From DAOUJI01 sp034422875 (GTDB taxonomy: Bacteria; Chloroflexota; Dehalococcoidia; Lucifugimonadales; JAGWBF01): DNA of 64,000 bases. The stretch spans positions 1 through 64,000 of the forward strand of contig DAOUJI010000079.1 in assembly GCA_034422875.1 (NCBI GenBank). The letters run 5' to 3'. Position numbers and translations under genes: made by a program. Below are positions 49,403 to 57,354 of the stretch, piece after piece (the first letter of the stretch is position 1; the number at the start of each line of letters is the position of its first letter). Below the pieces are notes generated by a model. The model saw nothing but the letters and a program-made list of their open reading frames with translations, was not told the origin of the DNA and ran no database searches.

Positions 49403-51544
49403 ATGAAAGTCGAAAGAATTTGCGTAACGGTGGTCGCTGTAGTCGCTGCGGCGTTTGTGGGCGCCGTCACGGCGGGACTGTTTTCCATCCAAGCCGCCAC
49501 GGCGTTCGCCACAGATTCGACCGGTGCCTGCGCCACTGGCGGTGCGGTGCCCGATGCAGCCAACAACCCGGGCCTCGTGTCTGACTGCGAAGCGCTGCTG
49601 GCGTCGAGAGACGCCCTTGCGGGCACCGCCACGCTGAACTGGTCTGCGGACATACTCATTTCCGCGTGGTACGGTGTCACTCTTGACGGTGTGCCACGGC
49701 GTGTGACCGAACTGAACCTACACGAAAGGCAATTGACTGGCACCATACCATCTACACTGGGCAATCTCTCCAAGCTGCGATTACTTGAGCTCTCGGCGAA
49801 CCAACTGACCGGCACTATACCGCCCCAACTGGGCGATCTTGGCCACCTCCGATGGTTGACCCTTTGGGGTAACCATTTGGCCAGTCCGATTCCAACGGAA
49901 CTTGCCAATCTATCCGACTTGCGTGTCCTAGGACTTAGTAGCAACCAGTTTACTGGCCCCATACCTTCATGGCTGGGGAGTGAGCTTACTAATCTACGGT
50001 GGCTCTCGCTGTCTAACAACCTGCTTACTGGAGAGATTCCGCCTCAACTGGGCAAACTTTCCAACTTGGAAACACTGCTCCTCTCAGTAAACCAGTTAAC
50101 TGGAGAAATACCGGCTGAGTTGGGGAACCTTTCTAACTTGAGAAGGTTAGAACTTTCTGAATGTGGGTTGAGCGGGAGGCTTCCATCCGAATTAGGAGCA
50201 CTCACCAACTTGGAGATTCTACACCTTAGCTATAACCGGTTGACAGGCCCGATACCTCTTGAACTAGGGAATCTCTCTAACTTGGAATATTTGATGTTAA
50301 CAGAGAACCGGTTGACCGGCTCTTTACCTGTGGCATTGGGGAACGCCAATAGCCTACAGCAGCTATCTCTATCGGGCAACCAACTTACCGGGACCATTCC
50401 TGCCGAGTTTGGGAACCTATCCTCATTGGAATTCCTGTACTTAGATGGGAATCAGCTGACTGGGTCTATTCCTCCTGAACTAGTCGATCTTCCCAATCTA
50501 AAATCACTGAATCTTTCCCAAAACAAGTTAACCGGTCCAATTCCCTCCCAGATGAGTAGTGCTTCTAGTCTGAAGATATTGGACCTTCAATCCAATCGTC
50601 TGACGGGGCCGATTCCATCCGAATTAGGCTCACTCTCCAGCCTGACTCATCTGGATATCAGCAACAATAAGTTGACTGGCTCGATACCCCCTAGTCTCAG
50701 CAATCTAGTCAACCTGGAGATAGTCAAGCTTAATTCGAATCAGTTGACCGGACCGATCCCTCCCTCGTTAAGCCGACTTTCCAACCTGCAATGGCTGGGG
50801 CTTTCCGGCAACCAGCTGACCGGACCGATTCCCGCCGAACTAGGAAACCTCTCTGTATTAGAGCATCTATATCTATCCCAAAACGAGCTGACTGGGTCGA
50901 TTCCGGACCAACTTGCAAACCTTTCTGAACTCAAACGGCTTTTTCTGTCATCCAACCGGTTGACTGGACCTATCCCCGCCGAATTAGGGCGACTTTCTAG
51001 CTTGGAACAGCTTTCCCTGTCACATAACGAGTTGACAGGGTGCATTCCCAAAGAATTGCGGGGTGTGGCGGAGAACGACCTGAACGATGTCGGCCTCCTG
51101 TTCTGCGACATGGTGCTGGATAACCTAAGTTTGGGACCTAGGGAGTTGACACCTCAATTTAACCTGTATATCAACGAGTACTCCACAACTTCAGGTTTGT
51201 CGGTAGTTACGGTGACAGCTCCCATTGACAGCGACGCCATTATCCGTTTTCTGGACGAAAACGATGATGAAATAGTCGACGGCGACGAAACCAGGGAGGG
51301 CCATCAGGTCGAAATAGGGCCCGTGGTCACGACCATAAAGGTCAGGATCGTATCTGCAGACAGACTGGCTGGCTTAACCTATACCGTCGAAGTGACATAC
51401 GAGGACTTGCTGGGCCGGTATGACGTAAACAGCAACGGGACGATAGACAAGGACGAGGCCATCGCGGCTGTATCAGACTACTTTAATGACGCCATCGGCA
51501 GGGATGAGGTTATCGAAGTCATCAAACTCTATTTCCCCTCTTAG
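49403..51544 (+). CDS. Secreted plant-type leucine-rich-repeat protein with cadherin-like and dockerin-like C-terminus
   Basis: A 713-residue exported protein. An N-terminal hydrophobic signal segment (about 7-37) is followed by a cap (NPGLVSDCEALLASRDALAG, NWSADILISAWYGV) and 19 copies of a 24-residue repeat of the form LTGxIPxELGNLSNLxxLxLSxNx (about residues 100-555), the plant-specific LRR class. Then comes a cadherin-like beta-sandwich region (LSLGPRELTPQFNLYINEYS, about 573-670) and an EF-hand/dockerin-like tail (YDVNSNGTIDKDEAIAAV, RDEVIEVIKLYF). Likely a surface or secreted binding protein. The gene is less GC-rich than the nuo genes it precedes. Repeat DNA is diverged, so expansion is not recent. 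Confidence 0.9.
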   Translation: MKVERICVTVVAVVAAAFVGAVTAGLFSIQAATAFATDSTGACATGGAVPDAANNPGLVSDCEALLASRDALAGTATLNWSADILISAWYGVTLDGVPRRVTELNLHERQLTGTIPSTLGNLSKLRLLELSANQLTGTIPPQLGDLGHLRWLTLWGNHLASPIPTELANLSDLRVLGLSSNQFTGPIPSWLGSELTNLRWLSLSNNLLTGEIPPQLGKLSNLETLLLSVNQLTGEIPAELGNLSNLRRLELSECGLSGRLPSELGALTNLEILHLSYNRLTGPIPLELGNLSNLEYLMLTENRLTGSLPVALGNANSLQQLSLSGNQLTGTIPAEFGNLSSLEFLYLDGNQLTGSIPPELVDLPNLKSLNLSQNKLTGPIPSQMSSASSLKILDLQSNRLTGPIPSELGSLSSLTHLDISNNKLTGSIPPSLSNLVNLEIVKLNSNQLTGPIPPSLSRLSNLQWLGLSGNQLTGPIPAELGNLSVLEHLYLSQNELTGSIPDQLANLSELKRLFLSSNRLTGPIPAELGRLSSLEQLSLSHNELTGCIPKELRGVAENDLNDVGLLFCDMVLDNLSLGPRELTPQFNLYINEYSTTSGLSVVTVTAPIDSDAIIRFLDENDDEIVDGDETREGHQVEIGPVVTTIKVRIVSADRLAGLTYTVEVTYEDLLGRYDVNSNGTIDKDEAIAAVSDYFNDAIGRDEVIEVIKLYFPS

Positions 51545-51599
51545 AAAAGGGCCAGCCCCGCTTCTGATGCCCTGTGACCAGGAAGCGAAGAGTCTGGTC

Positions 51600-51650
51600 T
51601 CACTCCCCCTCATCCCATCCTTCTCCCGCCAGTGGGGAAGGGGAAGTTGG
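51600..51650. repeat. Dispersed CT-rich palindromic repeat copy
   Basis: CCCCCTCATCCCATCCTTCT followed by an imperfect complementary arm (GGGGAAGGGGAAG). Lies after the LRR gene and may act as its terminator. Confidence 0.45.
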
Positions 51651-51663
51651 CGCCTCGCTTTGC

Positions 51664-51692
51664 TTGCGCTCACATATGGCCTGTGGTAACAT
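51664..51692 (+). promoter_or_regulatory. Candidate promoter of the nuo operon
   Basis: TTGCGC (51664-51669), a 17-bp spacer and TAACAT (51687-51692), each four of six consensus bases, 44 bp upstream of nuoA. Confidence 0.35.
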
Positions 51693-51735
51693 CCCATCGG
51701 ATTTCCGCCCACCCTCATAATCTCATTATTTAACG

Positions 51736-52119
51736 ATGCTCGACGATTATTTCAGGCAGTACGGGCTGGTTTTCATACTGGCCGTGGTTGCCTTCATAGT
51801 CCCAGCGAGCATGCTGCTGGCCTCGTCGTTATTCGCCCGCCTTCGTCTCCGGCCCCAGAAGCCCGACCCCGTAAAGCTGGACGTGTACGAGTGCGGTATG
51901 CAGACCATCGGGGGCCGCTGGGGACAGTTCAACTTCCGCTACTATATGTACGCCCTTCTTTTCGTCATATTTGACGTAGAGGTCATCTTCATCTTCCCCT
52001 GGGCGGTGAAGTTCAACAAGCTGGGAATATTCGCCCTGGCGGAGATGGGCGTCTTTGTCCTGATACTGTTAATCGGCTGGGTATATGCCTGGCGCAAGCA
52101 AGACCTGGAGTGGAGGTAG
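51736..52119 (+). CDS. nuoA: NADH-quinone oxidoreductase subunit A
   Basis: A 127-residue membrane subunit with three transmembrane helices. DPVKLDVYECGMQTIGG is the conserved cytosolic loop with the Cys of the quinone-access region, and FNFRYYMYALLFVIFDVEVI the helix-2 signature. First gene of the 11-gene nuo operon; nuoB starts 3 bp after its stop. No ribosome site is evident before ATG 51736. Confidence 0.95.
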   Translation: MLDDYFRQYGLVFILAVVAFIVPASMLLASSLFARLRLRPQKPDPVKLDVYECGMQTIGGRWGQFNFRYYMYALLFVIFDVEVIFIFPWAVKFNKLGIFALAEMGVFVLILLIGWVYAWRKQDLEWR

Positions 52120-52122
52120 GGA

Positions 52123-52746
52123 ATGAGCACTCCCATTATCGAGGAGGGTGAAGGCCCCCTCTACACTCGCACAGGACCCATAGACCTGGAAGAGGGCAGC
52201 ACCGTCGAGAACATGCGGCGGACTCACCTGAACCCTTACCCCGAGCCCCTCATTGAAGTCCCCGACGACCTGGACCGCAACGTCATGATCACGTCGGTGG
52301 ACGCGCTGCTCAACTGGAGCCGCAAGTCGGCGTTGTGGCCGGTGGCGTTTGGTCTGGCCTGCTGCGCCTTCGAGATGATGGCAACGGCCATGGGCCGGTT
52401 CGACATAGCCCGGTTCGGCATGGAAGTGTTCAGGGCTACGCCCCGCCAGGCCGACCTGATGATTGTCGCCGGGACCGTGACGTGGAAGATGGCCCCCGCC
52501 ATACGGCGCATCTACGACCAGATGGGCGAGCCCAAGTGGGTCATATCGATGGGCGTTTGCGCCACCAGCGGAGGCCCCTACTACTCCAACTACAGCGTGG
52601 TGCCGGGCGTCAACCACATAGTCCCGGTGGACGTATACGTGCCGGGGTGCCCCCCAAGGCCCGATGCTTTGCTGTACGGGATCATGCAGCTCCACGAAAA
52701 AATCAAGCGGTACAGCCTCAAGGGTCAGCCGGCAGGGGACAGATGA
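52123..52746 (+). CDS. nuoB: NADH-quinone oxidoreductase subunit B
   Basis: A 207-residue peripheral subunit carrying cluster N2, the last iron-sulfur centre before quinone. GLACCAFEMMATAMGRFDIA (tandem Cys), MGVCATSGG and VPGCPPRPDALLYGI supply the four ligands. The first 55 residues form an extra hydrophilic N-terminal extension compared with short homologues. The stop overlaps the nuoC start (ATGA). Confidence 0.96.
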   Translation: MSTPIIEEGEGPLYTRTGPIDLEEGSTVENMRRTHLNPYPEPLIEVPDDLDRNVMITSVDALLNWSRKSALWPVAFGLACCAFEMMATAMGRFDIARFGMEVFRATPRQADLMIVAGTVTWKMAPAIRRIYDQMGEPKWVISMGVCATSGGPYYSNYSVVPGVNHIVPVDVYVPGCPPRPDALLYGIMQLHEKIKRYSLKGQPAGDR

Positions 52747-53198
52747 CCGAGCACGTCACAGGCAGCGAGCTTGCCCAACGTCTGGCGGACAGGCTGCCTG
52801 GTGCAGTCGTAGAGGTCGGCGACTCTGCCGTGTGGGTGGAGCCGGAGCGCATCGTCGACGTGATGAGGTTCCTCAAAGAGGAGCCGGGGCTGGATTTCAA
52901 TTTTCTCAACGCCATTACCGCCGTAGACTACGTCGACCACTTCGAAACGCTGTACCACATCACCTCGCTGTCTCACAACCGCAGCGCGGTGGTGAAGGCC
53001 AGATTATACGGGCGGGACGAGCCGTCAATTCCCTCCGTCTATGACGTCTGGCAGGGAGCGGACTACCAGGAACGGGAGATTTGGGACTTGATGGGAATAC
53101 GGTTTCCAGGTCACCCCAACCACAAGCGGATAATGCTCTGGGAAGGGTTCCCAGGACACCCGTTGCGCAAGGACTTCCAGGACGTGGTGGTGTACTAG
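52743..53198 (+). CDS. nuoC: NADH-quinone oxidoreductase subunit C
   Basis: A 151-residue peripheral subunit (30-kDa type). LDFNFLNAITAVDYVDHFET and the C-terminal YQEREIWDLMGIRFPGHPN with RIMLWEGFPGHPLRKDF are diagnostic. It is separate from nuoD, not fused. ATG 52743 overlaps the nuoB stop; longer in-frame extensions upstream overlap nuoB and are rejected. Confidence 0.95.
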   Translation: MTEHVTGSELAQRLADRLPGAVVEVGDSAVWVEPERIVDVMRFLKEEPGLDFNFLNAITAVDYVDHFETLYHITSLSHNRSAVVKARLYGRDEPSIPSVYDVWQGADYQEREIWDLMGIRFPGHPNHKRIMLWEGFPGHPLRKDFQDVVVY

Positions 53199-53202
53199 CG
53201 AA

Positions 53203-54309
53203 ATGGCCATCAGGACTGAACCGGTAACGATTAACATAGGTCCTCAGCACCCCTCGACTCACGGCGTCTTTCGCCTGCGCGTCACTTTCGACGGTGAAGT
53301 GATACTGGACGTGGAGCCCGTTTTCGGTTACCTCCACAGAGGTTCTGAAAAGCTGGCGGAGGAGCGCAACTACGTCCAGGTCGTGACCCTGACGGACCGG
53401 CTGGACTATGTGGCCTCCATGACCAACAACCAGGCCTACTGCATCGCCGTAGAGAAGCTCATGGACATAGAAGTCCCTGAGCGGGGCCAGTACCTCAGGG
53501 TGATGGCAGCAGAACTCCAGCGCATCGCCAGCCACCTGGTCGCAACAGGGTTCTTCCTGCAAGACCTGGGCGCCCTGGGGACGCCCCTGATGTACTGCTT
53601 CCGCGAGCGGGAACGCATCCTGGACCTGTTCGAGATGCTTTGCGGAGCGCGCATAACCGTGAGCTTCATGAGGCCGGGCGGGGTGTTCGCCGACGCACCC
53701 GATGACTTCTGGCCTGCCCTCAACAATTTCCTGGCCGAGATGCCGGGGTACATATCGGAGCTGGAACAGCTCCTCATCGAGAACGAGATCATACTGGCGA
53801 GGACTCGTGGGGTGGGAACCCTGAGCTTAGACCACGTCATCAACTGCTCGGCCAGCGGCCCGGTGATTCGAGGCAGCGGCCTGGCCTGGGACTGGCGCAA
53901 AGCAGAACCCTACGACGTTTACGACAGAATTGACTTTGACGTGCCCGTGGGAGAAAACGGAGACAACCTAGATCGCTTCTGGGTGCGGATGCAGGAGATG
54001 CGACAAAGCTTGCGTATCGTCGACCAGTGCGTCGAGCAGATACAACCCGGCCCAGTGCGGACCCAACTGCCGCTGGTGCTCCGGGCGCCGGAAGGCGCCG
54101 AGGCTTATGGCCGTGTTGAATGCCCCAAGGGTGAGTTGGGGTTCTATCTGGTGAGCGACGGCGGCATCTCTCCCTACAGGTGCAAGATTCGCTCGCCTTC
54201 CCTCCTCAACCTCACCGTGATACAGGAACTGCTGGTGGGATGGAAGCTGGCGGATATGATCGTGTCTCTTGGCAGCATCGACATCAACATGGGTGAAGTC
54301 GATCGATGA
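53203..54309 (+). CDS. nuoD: NADH-quinone oxidoreductase subunit D
   Basis: A 368-residue subunit forming the quinone pocket with NuoB. INIGPQHPSTHGVFRLRV (10-27) holds the His of the quinone site; GYLHRGSEKLAEERNYVQVV and MTNNQAYCIAVEKLMDIEVP follow, and LGSIDINMGEVDR is the C-terminus. The [NiFe]-hydrogenase-type metal Cys are absent, as expected for Nuo. Its stop overlaps nuoH (ATGA). Confidence 0.96.
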   Translation: MAIRTEPVTINIGPQHPSTHGVFRLRVTFDGEVILDVEPVFGYLHRGSEKLAEERNYVQVVTLTDRLDYVASMTNNQAYCIAVEKLMDIEVPERGQYLRVMAAELQRIASHLVATGFFLQDLGALGTPLMYCFRERERILDLFEMLCGARITVSFMRPGGVFADAPDDFWPALNNFLAEMPGYISELEQLLIENEIILARTRGVGTLSLDHVINCSASGPVIRGSGLAWDWRKAEPYDVYDRIDFDVPVGENGDNLDRFWVRMQEMRQSLRIVDQCVEQIQPGPVRTQLPLVLRAPEGAEAYGRVECPKGELGFYLVSDGGISPYRCKIRSPSLLNLTVIQELLVGWKLADMIVSLGSIDINMGEVDR

Positions 54310-55589
54310 ACTGCCAGATAGAGCCTGGAAGCATCCTCTATGACAGCGTCCTCTTCCGGCTGATATACAACGGTTTCGGAGAGTTCTTCCCGTCATACCT
54401 GTGTGCCCTTGACTACTTCCTGTCCGGATTCATCATCATCCTGATTCTGGTCAACGGAGTGCTTCTCGGCGCCGCAATTCTGGTGTGGGGGGAGAGACGC
54501 CTGATGGGCCGCGTCCAGAACCGCCGGGGTCCAAATCGGTGGGGACCGTTCGGTCTGCTCCAGCCCATAGCGGACCTGCTGAAGCTGCTCACCAAAGAGG
54601 ACCTGATTCCGGCTACGGCAGACAGGCTCGCCTTCACCGCCGTCCCCATTCTGATGGTCTTTCCCATGCTCCTGTCTATCGCAGTAATCCCCATAGCCTG
54701 GAAGACATCCCTGGCCGACCTGAACGTGGGCGTGCTCTACGTGCTGGCCATCGGTTCGCTGACCACTCTGGGAGTGTTCACAGGCGGATGGGCTTCCGGC
54801 AACCGCTACGCCATGTTCGGCGCCATGCGGGGAGTGGCCATGCTCATAAGCTACGAAGTGCCGGTCGTGCTTTCGCTGGTGGCGATTGTGCTGCTGTCGG
54901 GTTCCATGGCCATGTCCGACATCGTGTCTGCCCAGAGCATTCCGTTCATGGTGGTTCAGCCGCTGGGACTGATTGTGTTTGTCATCGGGATTTCCGCTGA
55001 ACTGAACCGCAGCCCATTCGACATCGTGGAAGCGGAGTCCGAGCTGATTGCTGGGTTCCACACCGAGTACAGCGGCATCAAGTTCATGCTGATACAGACT
55101 GCCGAGTTCGGCGGAGTGCTGGTCGCCTCAGCCATAATGGCAACCATATTCCTCGGAGGCTGGTCAGGCCCCTTCTTCTCGGAGCAGCTTGGAGCGGTCT
55201 GGTTCCTCCTTAAGATGGTCTTCTTCGTGCTCCTTTTCGAGTGGGTGAGGTTCACCCTGCCCAGGCTGCGCATCGACCAAATCATGTCCGTGGCGTGGAA
55301 GTTCCTCTTCCCGCTGGCCTTCCTCAACATAGCCGTCATTACTGCTGAGGTCTACTTCCTGCAGGCGTGGGAGCATGCTCCCAGCCAGGGTGAGTTGACT
55401 CGGGGCGAGTTGGGGATCATGACAGGGATCAACATGGTCATCGCGGTGGCCGCCGTTTACGGCTTTGGACGTTCCGTACGCCAGAAGATTGCCCCGCCGG
55501 TGCGCACCGCCAGGGTTGTGCCGCCAAGGGCGTCTTTGGAACGGGAAGGCCGGGGCGCAGCATATTCGTCCGCGGGGGAGGCCGACTAG
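54306..55589 (+). CDS. nuoH: NADH-quinone oxidoreductase subunit H
   Basis: A 427-residue membrane subunit linking the quinone site to the proton-pumping arm; longer than the usual 320-350. VWGERRLMGRVQNRRGPNRW and GPFGLLQPIADLLKLLTKED are the conserved loop, AELNRSPFDIVEAESELIAG the acidic loop, and EWVRFTLPRLRIDQIMSVAW the last. A polar extension after the final helix (about 390-427) accounts for part of the extra length. Confidence 0.96.
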   Translation: MNCQIEPGSILYDSVLFRLIYNGFGEFFPSYLCALDYFLSGFIIILILVNGVLLGAAILVWGERRLMGRVQNRRGPNRWGPFGLLQPIADLLKLLTKEDLIPATADRLAFTAVPILMVFPMLLSIAVIPIAWKTSLADLNVGVLYVLAIGSLTTLGVFTGGWASGNRYAMFGAMRGVAMLISYEVPVVLSLVAIVLLSGSMAMSDIVSAQSIPFMVVQPLGLIVFVIGISAELNRSPFDIVEAESELIAGFHTEYSGIKFMLIQTAEFGGVLVASAIMATIFLGGWSGPFFSEQLGAVWFLLKMVFFVLLFEWVRFTLPRLRIDQIMSVAWKFLFPLAFLNIAVITAEVYFLQAWEHAPSQGELTRGELGIMTGINMVIAVAAVYGFGRSVRQKIAPPVRTARVVPPRASLEREGRGAAYSSAGEAD

Positions 55590-55590
55590 A

Positions 55591-56214
55591 GTGTACGGTT
55601 TCGGTATAGCAAAAGGCCTGGCGGTGGTCTTGAAGAACCTGTTTCGGAAGCCCACCACCGTTCAATACCCCGAGGAACGGGTCAAGCAGCACCCGCGGTT
55701 CAGGGGAGAAGAGTTCTCCTGGTATGAAGAGCGGTGCACTGGGTGCGCCTCATGCGCCAAATATTGCCCTCTGGGGATAATCCGCATCGTTACCAACCCC
55801 TCGAAGTCAGCCATGCAGGAAGGGGACAAGTACTCGCTGGAAGTCTTCGACATCGACATCGGAAGGTGCATGTTCTGCGGGCTGTGCGTCGAGGCATGCC
55901 CCTACGACGCTCTCTTCATGGGAAGCGGTTTCGAGCGGGGCAGATACCAGCGCAGTGACCTGGTGATTAACATCGACGAACTGCACCACGCTGAGAAGAG
56001 ACCCAGCGCCTGGTTCAGACCACAGCTCGAAGACCAGAACTACAACCCGCACGAAGGGCAAGCAAAGGACTGGCGGGAAGTCGGACGCGAGCGGTGGAAG
56101 TGGCACGAGTTCCAGAAGGCGGGCGCTCAGTTTGAACCGGAAGCCTCCGACGACCAGCCTCCCAGCAATCCCCCTCTCTCCCAAGGAGAGGGCCGGGGTG
56201 AGGGAACAAGCTAA
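55591..56214 (+). CDS. nuoI: NADH-quinone oxidoreductase subunit I
   Basis: A 207-residue 8Fe ferredoxin-type subunit with clusters N6a and N6b: RCTGCASCAKYCPLGI and RCMFCGLCVEACPYDALFMG. GTG 55591 is the start, 1 bp after the nuoH stop, with a GGGGGAGG upstream. The last 18 or so residues (PPSNPPLSQGEGRGEGTS) are encoded by a palindromic intergenic-type repeat that has extended the reading frame, so the natural C-terminus was probably shorter. Confidence 0.95.
   Translation: MYGFGIAKGLAVVLKNLFRKPTTVQYPEERVKQHPRFRGEEFSWYEERCTGCASCAKYCPLGIIRIVTNPSKSAMQEGDKYSLEVFDIDIGRCMFCGLCVEACPYDALFMGSGFERGRYQRSDLVINIDELHHAEKRPSAWFRPQLEDQNYNPHEGQAKDWREVGRERWKWHEFQKAGAQFEPEASDDQPPSNPPLSQGEGRGEGTS
56168..56205. 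repeat. CT-rich palindromic repeat inside the 3' end of nuoI
   Basis: CCCTCTC and GAGAGGG arms around a TCCCAAG loop, followed by GCCGGGGTGAGGG. This is the CCCTCACCCCGGCCCTCTCC family in reverse orientation relative to the copy at 37.43 kb, here translated in frame. Confidence 0.6.
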
Positions 56215-56793
56215 ATGGTCTTCCAGGAGGTGATGTTCTGGCTGCTGGCAGCGGTCACCGTTGTCGGCGCCTTGGGCGTAGTCCTCTTGAAAGACGTGTT
56301 CAGGGCGGCCCTGCTGCTGGTTTTGGTCTTCATTGGAGTCGCGGGCTCCTTCGTTCTGATGAACGCCGAGTTCCTGGCAGTGGTCCAGGTGCTGATTTAC
56401 GGCGGGGCGGTGGCCATCCTGATTATCTTCGCCATCATGCTGACCCGGGAAGTCCAACAAGGCAACCTGCCTAACCGGCTTCAGATTGGAGCCGTAGCGT
56501 TGCCGGCCCTCTTGCTGGCCGCGCTGGTTTTCGCGGCGTTGGACACGGACTGGAACCTGCTTAGCGACAGTCCCCCTGACATAGTGGAGCAGGCGGAGAT
56601 GGTCCAGACCAACACTGTCGCGGGCCTTCCCGATGAGGCCCGAGAGGCTGTCGGACCCTCTGCGGACCGGTCGGGCATAGGTGAGTTGCTGATAAACGAC
56701 TTCGTGCTGCCCTTCGAGGTCGCAGCGGCCCTGCTTCTGGCTGCAATCGTCGGGGCGCTGGCCCTGGTTAGAGAGAGGACCCGTGGCTCCTAG
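56215..56793 (+). CDS. nuoJ: NADH-quinone oxidoreductase subunit J
   Basis: A 192-residue membrane subunit with about five helices: FWLLAAVTVVGALGVVLLKD, LLLVLVFIGVAGSFVLMNAE, FLAVVQVLIYGGAVAILIIF (the conserved pi-bulge helix region) and, after a soluble loop (about 110-160), FEVAAALLLAAIVGALAL. It starts immediately after the nuoI stop and overlaps nuoK by 11 bp. Confidence 0.94.
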   Translation: MVFQEVMFWLLAAVTVVGALGVVLLKDVFRAALLLVLVFIGVAGSFVLMNAEFLAVVQVLIYGGAVAILIIFAIMLTREVQQGNLPNRLQIGAVALPALLLAALVFAALDTDWNLLSDSPPDIVEQAEMVQTNTVAGLPDEAREAVGPSADRSGIGELLINDFVLPFEVAAALLLAAIVGALALVRERTRGS

Positions 56794-57118
56794 CCTGGAA
56801 CATTTTCTAGTCCTCTCAGCCGTGCTGTTCGCCATCGGTTTCTACGGCGTTTTGGCGAGGCGAAACGTCATAACCGTGCTAATGTCGCTGGAGTTGATGT
56901 TCAACGCAGTCAACATCGCTCTGGTGGCCTTTGCCAAGTACACTCTGGCCTGGGGGTTCGAGGAGCAGATAGGCAGGCTCCTCACCGGCCAGATATTCGC
57001 CATCTTCATCATCACGGTGGCCGCCGCTGAGGTGGGCCTGGGGCTGGGCATCGTGATAGCCCTGTACCGGAACCGGGAGACGGTGGACCTGACCGAAGCA
57101 AATCTATTGAAGAGGTAA
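56783..57118 (+). CDS. nuoK: NADH-quinone oxidoreductase subunit K
   Basis: A 111-residue three-helix MrpC-like subunit. VLMSLELMFNAVNIALVAFA carries the conserved membrane Glu, and IFIITVAAAEVGLGLGIVIA the second. The start is GTG 56783 inside the nuoJ 3' end. A hairpin repeat (57124-57149) follows, then a small gene before nuoL. Confidence 0.95.
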   Translation: MAPSLEHFLVLSAVLFAIGFYGVLARRNVITVLMSLELMFNAVNIALVAFAKYTLAWGFEEQIGRLLTGQIFAIFIITVAAAEVGLGLGIVIALYRNRETVDLTEANLLKR

Positions 57119-57123
57119 AGCTG

Positions 57124-57149
57124 CCTTCTCCGCTCCAGCCTGGAGAAGG
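57124..57149. repeat. Palindromic repeat between nuoK and the DUF2007 gene
   Basis: CCTTCTCC (57124-57131) and GGAGAAGG (57142-57149) with a 10-nt loop. It sits inside the operon and also supplies the purine-rich ribosome site for the next gene. Confidence 0.6.
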
Positions 57150-57158
57150 GGAAACATC

Positions 57159-57353
57159 ATGTGGGTAGAATTCAGAAAAGCGCCTAATCTAATGGCCGCC
57201 CAGATGTGGAAAGAGGTCTTCGAAGGGGAAGGCCTGCCCATCCGGATTCTACCGGAAGGGGACATCCTGGACTGGGGAGAGCGGGTTCCCTTCCGCATCA
57301 TGGTGCCAAAGGGCAGGGAGCACGTCGCCGAGGAGATACTGAGGAAGCTATAG
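57159..57353 (+). CDS. Small DUF2007-like protein within the nuo operon
   Basis: A 64-residue soluble protein, WVEFRKAPNLMAAQMWKEVF then EGEGLPIRILPEGD and PFRIMVPKGREHVAEEILRK. The beta-alpha-beta-beta-alpha order and the A..W...FEGEGLP..I pattern resemble DUF2007 (putative signal-transducing/PII-like fold) proteins. GGAGAAGGGG precedes ATG 57159, and nuoL starts 1 bp after its stop, so it is translated as part of the operon. It is not a known complex I subunit; a regulatory or assembly role is only inference. Confidence 0.75.
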   Translation: MWVEFRKAPNLMAAQMWKEVFEGEGLPIRILPEGDILDWGERVPFRIMVPKGREHVAEEILRKL

Positions 57354-57354
57354 G

